Both the position numbers and the translations under genes were made by a program. Below, piece after piece: positions 50,340 through 64,000 of a stretch of DNA of 64,000 nt; the stretch's first letter is position 1, and every line of letters begins with the position of its first letter. The notes under the pieces are model-generated. The model saw nothing but the letters and a program-made list of their open reading frames with translations, was not told where the DNA came from and ran no database searches. The stretch spans positions 1-64,000 of the forward strand of contig WEDG01011718.1 in assembly GCA_017591395.1 (NCBI GenBank). The letters are read 5' to 3'. This DNA is from Schistocephalus solidus (taxonomy: Eukaryota; Platyhelminthes; Cestoda; Diphyllobothriidea; Diphyllobothriidae).

Positions 50340-50885
50340 TTGTGGCCTGGAAGGTTGCCAGCTGGCTAAATAAGCCGATCCAACTCTAGACTAAAGGTCA
50401 AATTATGATGACACCTTTTCATGTTTACTTCATGCATTATGGTTTTGTGTGTGTGTGTGTGTTTGGGACTCCCCAGGTGTGGTGGTACGCCCAGGGGCGG
50501 TTCCGGTCGCGCCAGCCACCTGCGTTCTCTCCCATCTCCAGTCTTCTTGACTCTGTCATGACACCGGGCTCAGGTGGGAGACGAGAGTGCGGCAGCTGCA
50601 GCACAAGGCTACTATCATTTAAAAATAATCCACGCGCAAGTCACCGTCTCTGCACCACCCTTCTGTGGGGCATACGGTGACATCGTCGGACTACGACGGT
50701 CGAACTGTCGTGGGACTCCCCCTAAACGGGCCGCGTGGTAGATGTGCTGGATCAACACGGGGGCCAAATCAGGGTGCGGCAGGCGTTATTAGTCTCGGAT
50801 GCAGTTCCATAACAAATTCCGAACACGAGGGGCGCGCGTGCCCAATTTGGGCATGCGCAGGTGCAGGCTCATGCCGCACCACCCA
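50340..50885 (-). repeat. Module repeat copy: tail, mid, head, then arm (minus orientation)
   Basis: Partial tail (GGCCTGGAAGGTTGCCAGCT), mid (TCTTCTTGACTCTGTCATGA), head (GTGACATCGTCGGACTACGA) and arm (about 50715-50885). A GT microsatellite (about 50446-50462) interrupts the tail-mid border. Confidence 0.8.
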
Positions 50886-50934
50886 ATGTTACCATTTATG
50901 GCTATGGTAGGATATGATTCACCTACGGCCGACC

Positions 50935-51115
50935 ACGCCTCCGGTCTTCTTTACTATGTCTTGACATCGAGCACAGGGCACACCAGGGGAGAAAGAGTGC
51001 GGTGCAAGTCTACTATCGCTTAAAACTTATTTGCGCACAAGTCAGCGTCCTGCACCACCCTTCCGTGGAGAATACGGTGGACATCGTCGGATTACAACAG
51101 TCAAATTGACGTGTG
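50935..51115 (-). repeat. Module repeat copy, mid-head only
   Basis: CCTCCGGTCTTCTTTACTAT and GAATACGGTGGACATCGTCG match mid and head in the minus orientation, directly after the 50340 copy. Confidence 0.75.
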
Positions 51116-51119
51116 TGGG

Positions 51120-53024
51120 ACCCCGGACCCTCTCAATTTGGCCTGGTACGTGTGCAGTTAGGCATCAGGTCGTGTATACCACGCGCAGACGAGCTACGTA
51201 GCTTTGTTAATCAGTGAGCCCACGATCTCCGTTTTTTTTGACTTCAACTCCGAACGCGGTAATTGTGGAAAGAAAGTGAGATAGATATTCGGCGAAAGTC
51301 CGTTTTATTACACAGAAATTTACGCGCAGGACATGGCTGGGTACACTTTTTGGGGTTGATTTGGACCCTGGCACTTGTGACGGTCGAATTACCGTGTGTG
51401 CACTCGCGAGCGCAACAGCGATGGAAGTCAGGATGGGACTAGTATTGGTCGTGTGATCAGACGATTTGAACAGTACCAACAGCAGCAACTGTGCCCTCAA
51501 AAAGACTGAAACGTGATGGAGCGAGAAACTGTCTTAACTAAACATCGATAAATAGAGACAGCGCGAGCGTGTGCATGTGGGCGCATATGCGCACGTACAG
51601 ATTCTGCTCCAAATTCAGGGGATGGGGGAGGGGTGGAATGTGGGTAAACAATGCCAGCGACGTTAAGTGTAAATGTAAATTCTTAAGCCATCGTCAAGAG
51701 CTACAGAGTGGGGGTGGCAACAATACACAGTCTTGTGGCACAATTTGGCTATTCCACAAGGTTGTCGAGCCCGAGGGCCTACCACGCAGTCAGTAAGTGA
51801 TAAGGACACACGCAGAGGCAGGGCGAGGTTCTGATATAAACTAAGCGTGTACGCGTTTTGGGTCGCTAGCAGAATCATATCTCGATATGATCTGCCAAAA
51901 AGGAGGGCGATCATTCTTCCTAAGACTGAGGAATGACAATATTGACCAATGATCGCGAAAAATGGGAAGGATTAGATACATAGGAATAATAAGAAACGAA
52001 AAAACACTTGTGCTTGGAACAGACCAAGGAAGGCAGTGAGACAATTTGGGAAAAATTAACTTAGGGAAGGAAGGTTTTTTGCAATGACGCCAGTCCTGAA
52101 GTTGACTGTAAACCGGAAAATCGTCCCAATGACATCCAGCCCATAGAAACGGTTAAGAAAAGAGATAAAACCCATTCTACCGGACCTTGACAGATAACCG
52201 ACAGGGCAACTTGTGTCTGCGCCCAAGTTCTGGTAGAGCTTATGGCTCTAGTTAATCAGCCACGTTTTCACGTTTTACTGGGTGCGATCGGAAAAAGCAA
52301 ATCACGCGACGGTGGGATTCGTCGGTACAACCCGAGTGCACCTCGGAGTACGGCGTTCCATGGAGTAGTCCTGACGGCAGATCGCAACACAGCGGTGAGC
52401 AGGTAGCAATCGAGAACAAAGGAGACGTGGCTCAATGAGCAACTGTAGCCCGAATCAAATTTGAGGTTTCTCAAGCCCGAAGTTGGATTACGGATGGCTC
52501 ACTGGCTGACGACGGTAAATGGGTCAGAAATGGCCATCCCAGTCTGCCTTATCTCCGAGGGCTCGTCGATACGGGACTGCCTGCTAAGGCAATAGACTGC
52601 AATTCTCAAACAAAAAGGGAAGTTTGTAGTTCGTGCAGAAAGCAGGCAACACCGACTAACGTAAAAGCCCACATGGCCTAGAATAATAGTCGAACTCGTT
52701 GTCAACCAGGTTGATTCGAGCAAAAAATAGGCGATTCTAGCATGCGCTAACCGCAACGTGACTCATTTTTCGGTATTCCATGCAAATTTAGAGTTTGGTA
52801 AGTGTGGGTTACTAAGACAAGCTCTTCTAGGCATGTTCGCGTAAATGCGATTAGACGGAATCCTCCTCACTCTTAGGCCAGTTTGAGCATTCGCTACTGA
52901 TAGAAGGTGGCGAAATGTTCGTACAAAGGAGCTGTGAGCGAGAGTCGAGACTAACGCGCTGCCGAGTCAGTTAATTTCGCCAGTGACGAAACAAAATGAA
53001 TAGGCAGCAGATTTTGGCAGTCGA
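51120..53024. other. Spacer between repeats and PP1
   Basis: No coding sequence recognised. The missing last PP1 exon could lie here or further left; I did not find a block encoding the usual ILKPA-type continuation. A SINE body fragment is at 52490-52570. Confidence 0.35.
52490..52570 (+). mobile_element. SINE body fragment
   Basis: CACTGGCTGACGACGGTAAA, GGGTCAGAAATGGCCATCCC and AGTCTGCCTTATCTC match the body of the SINEs at 25959 and 26264; the tRNA-like head is not recognisable. Confidence 0.6.
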
Positions 53025-53027
53025 CTA

Positions 53028-61638
<8,611 letters not shown>

Positions 61639-61639
61639 T

Positions 61640-61700
61640 TCCACAAACTATACTAACCAAAAATTCCCGCCTTATTGTGCTATTGTGTAATTGGACAATA
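61640..61700 (-). promoter_or_regulatory. Possible TATA-less PP1 promoter elements
   Basis: Within 60 bp upstream of the PP1 ATG the minus strand carries GGCGGGAA (61664-61671, an E2F-like motif) and CCAAT (61690-61694). No TATA box is evident. The motifs are seen directly; promoter function is inference, and they could lie in the 5' UTR. Confidence 0.3.
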
Positions 61701-62074
61701 ACGGAAAAATAATATTATCATCAATATCGTTCAATCGATTAAAAAGTTCTCAAATTACAGTAAAGTATAGCGATTTATTTAAGCAACAAAATTAAAAACT
61801 TTCATATTAATGTAAGGGTTTTTATCATGTTTCGCACGTCCCTTGGCGTAATGAAGTGGGTTTCGTCTTGTTTAGCATATTGCCTTCATGTCCTCACATT
61901 GTAATGAAAATTACCCAAACTTACGATTATCGTTATTAGTTGTAACATTAGTTACTGATAAAAACCCTAGAAAATTTTTGAATTATTTTTAAAAAGAGCT
62001 AAAGACGGCAACAGGTCATTATGCCCAGCAAAAGCACAGTCATTAAGTGACCGCAAATTTGTAATACTCGATTA

Positions 62075-63370
62075 ATGAAAATACTCATTAATGCTTGTGT
62101 ACAGGAATTGGACTGTAACTTTGCTATGTGTGTGGACGATATAAAAATCTGGAGAGATATCCACAATGCTGACGATGGAGATGATTTCAAACGAAAATCT
62201 TCATGGATTGGACGAGTGGTCCGGCAAATGGCTCTTGTCCCTCAACTCAAACTAATGTGCCCTGCTACGTCTGAGAAATAGAAACCAGGTCACTAATATG
62301 CGACCCTACTATTTGAACGGTTTGCCACTCCGAGAAGCACATACACAGAAGGATCTTGGAGTTTGGATGGAAGACAAACTGAAGCCTTCTACGCAATGTT
62401 GCAAGGCAGCTAAGTCCGCCAATTCAATGCTGTACACTATCAAGCAGGCCTTTAAAGTTTTCAAGGAAGACTGCTTTTTAAAAGTCAATGCTACGTTTGT
62501 AAGGCCACATCTTGAATATGCGATCCAAGTCTGGCGTCCGTGGACCCAACAGGACTACAATATCCTTGAAATGGTGCAGCGGCGAGCCACAAAATTAGTA
62601 TGAGGTCAATGTGAACTGCCATAAGAGATTCGTCTCAATAACCTTAAGCTCAATCCTCTAAGTTTAAGCAATTGCACGGAGACTTGATACAAACCTTCCG
62701 TATCGTACGTGGCATGGTTTGCGCCCTCCTATGTGATGACTTTTTTTCCAACTTAATAATAATAATAAAAGTTGTATTTAATGCCGGTTAACAGGCATTG
62801 TCAGATGAAATATTCAGTGGGTGGAGGCTGGCAGTGAAAAAAAACTCCTGAATATATCTCATTATAAATAATTTTCCTGTCTTTATGTTATTCAGGAGAA
62901 AAAACTGCCGCCTGTAAGGATGATAGCAATTCAGATCAGGGAAGGGCTAACACAATTGCAGTCCGTATGCAGTCTCTCTGTCTTTGCTAGGAACCGCGAT
63001 TCTGCCCCAGGCAAGAAAGCATCCGTGTACGGTTGCTCACTGTCTGCCGAAGAAGTAAACTGGTGCAAGCTGCAGAGACGGTGCCGTATCCCTCAAGGTA
63101 ACACCTGGGATCGGGTTCAGATGCCGCGCACTCCGTCGAACAGGAAAACAGATTCTACCGTGTCGGTGCCCAGAATTCTTGGAAACTGTTCTGAATGCAA
63201 ATAAAAACTTGCCACTACAAATAATCTCCGAGGTCATCCACTCAAACTAAGTGTGCCCCAAGTAAGATTGGATATGAGGAAGTATTTTTTCACCAACCGT
63301 GTCGTGGAACCGTGGAATGACCTACCTGAGGAGATTGTAATGTCCCAATCTGTGGATACTTTTTAAACAT
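62075..63370 (+). pseudogene. CR1-like LINE reverse transcriptase, 5'-truncated and interrupted
   Basis: Starts near the RT motif C: MCVDDIKIWRDIHN (62115-62160), where the usual YADD reads CVDD with both Asp kept. After a frame change comes DEWSGKWLLSLNS, then 62310-62600 reads YYLNGLPLREAHTQKDLGVW, LKPSTQCCKAAKSAN, TFVRPHLEYAIQVWRPWTQQ and ILEMVQRRATKLV, the CR1-type thumb and C-terminal region. The frame then breaks. It resumes after an insertion (62757-63213) with LRGHPLKLSVPQVRLDMRKY, FFTNRVVEPWNDLPE and VMSQSVDTF, ending at a stop near 63365. 5' truncation is normal for LINE insertions. The clade name is from motif memory; the LINE identity is firm. Confidence 0.8.
62757..63213 (-). mobile_element. 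Insertion splitting the CR1-like LINE
   Basis: About 457 bp lies between the DDFF and NLRGHP blocks that are nearly adjacent in intact elements. It begins with (AAT)n on the plus strand and a small hairpin (AATGCC...GGCATT). Read on the minus strand this is a retroelement-like 3' end in (ATT)n. The minus frame contains RICFPVRRSARHLNPIPGVT. Family not identified; the orientation is inferred from the terminal triplet repeat. Confidence 0.5.
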
Positions 63371-64000
63371 CGGCTCGACATACATATGTTGCAGCACCAC
63401 GAAGACTATGTGAATACATAACCTTAACAATATCAGTGAACCACGTTAAATCTGCCTGCATTCACTTGACTGTAACTTCTTTACATTGTTTCTTATTCTT
63501 GCTATTTTTATGTAACAAATAGGGATTTCAAAGATGAAAGACTTCTTTCCTCAAATGCACTGAACTAAACTGAAAAAGTTGGCAGAGGAGACATAAAGGA
63601 ATTTAAGACAAAGACGGCGTCCTTGATAGGAACACTGAGATAATCATCATAATAGCTTCTCGACATGTCAGAATGTTTCCAAAAATGGACCGCCTTTTAC
63701 TCTCAGATATCTGGCCTCCGCTGCTTACTCAACATTCTAATCTTAGAAACCTTCAGTATTTTTGCTTACTTCCAAAACCGGGCGTTCAAACAGAAAGCTG
63801 ACCTGCAGCTATTCAATCTATATTAATGTGTTGTGTAACCTGAAAGTAGATACACCTGAACCTGGAAGCTTATAAGTGGCAAATAACGAGAGGTGAATTC
63901 CGTAGTGTATATTATGAAAAGTGTACCTGCTTTAACCTCCATTTCTTTATAACCATGAATTTCAACTCATTTTTTCAGTTCTAAAGACATGAACACTAAT
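63371..64000. other. LINE 3' sequence and flank
   Basis: The first ~170 bp, down to the GATGAAAGAC region near 63530, is probably the 3' end of the CR1-like LINE. The rest is AT-rich with nothing recognised. Confidence 0.4.

Overview
The window is eukaryotic and, from its contents, comes from a flatworm, most probably a tapeworm of the Diphyllobothriidea (the Spirometra / Dibothriocephalus / Schistocephalus group). This is inferred from recognisable retrotransposon proteins: an RTE-like endonuclease-reverse transcriptase, a CR1-like LINE, a LINE whose tail carries C2H2 fingers in the CPHCxRTFxxRxGLxGHxRIH style, and a Penelope-like element. Low gene density, AT-rich spacer, consensus GT-AG introns and abundant decayed repeats fit a large cestode genome. 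No prokaryotic gene organisation, CRISPR array or intact viral genome is seen.

There is one convincing host gene. A serine/threonine protein phosphatase PP1 catalytic subunit lies on the minus strand from 61638 down to 53112. Five exons give residues 1-294 with every catalytic motif intact, numbered exactly as human PP1. Introns 1, 3 and 4 are tiny (77, 46 and 49 nt), but intron 2 is about 7.5 kb and filled with repeats. The last ~30-40 residues would lie further left or outside the window, and I could not find them.

The rest is a layered graveyard of mobile elements. 1-1000: fragment of a CACTA/EnSpm-like transposase. 2216-5390: old RTE-like LINE. 9667-10101: first copy of a modular non-coding repeat (here 'module repeat', parts named arm, head, mid, tail) found at ten or more places. 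11285-12390: Penelope-like element with mutated reverse transcriptase and a GIY-YIG remnant. 15366-23370: further module-repeat copies and a possible second Penelope fragment. 25285-25678 and 37664-38058: two members of a terminal-inverted-repeat element with a core of degenerate telomere-like (TTAGGG) sequence. 25959-26434: two tRNA-Arg(UCU)-derived SINEs. 26440-35900: mostly AT-rich sequence without recognisable genes, with one exon-like segment. 35950-41100: GC-rich, strand-asymmetric, microsatellite-rich. 41500-44715: younger RTE-like LINE, still frameshifted. 44990-51115: zinc-finger LINE pieces and a dense cluster of inverted module-repeat copies. 53112-61638: PP1. 62075-63370: CR1-like LINE split by another insertion.

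No coding transposon here looks capable of moving itself: each has stops, frameshifts or lost catalytic residues. The least explained material is the telomere-cored inverted-repeat element, the modular repeat that recombines its parts and forms a large palindrome at 47554-48176, and two exon-like open segments of unknown identity.
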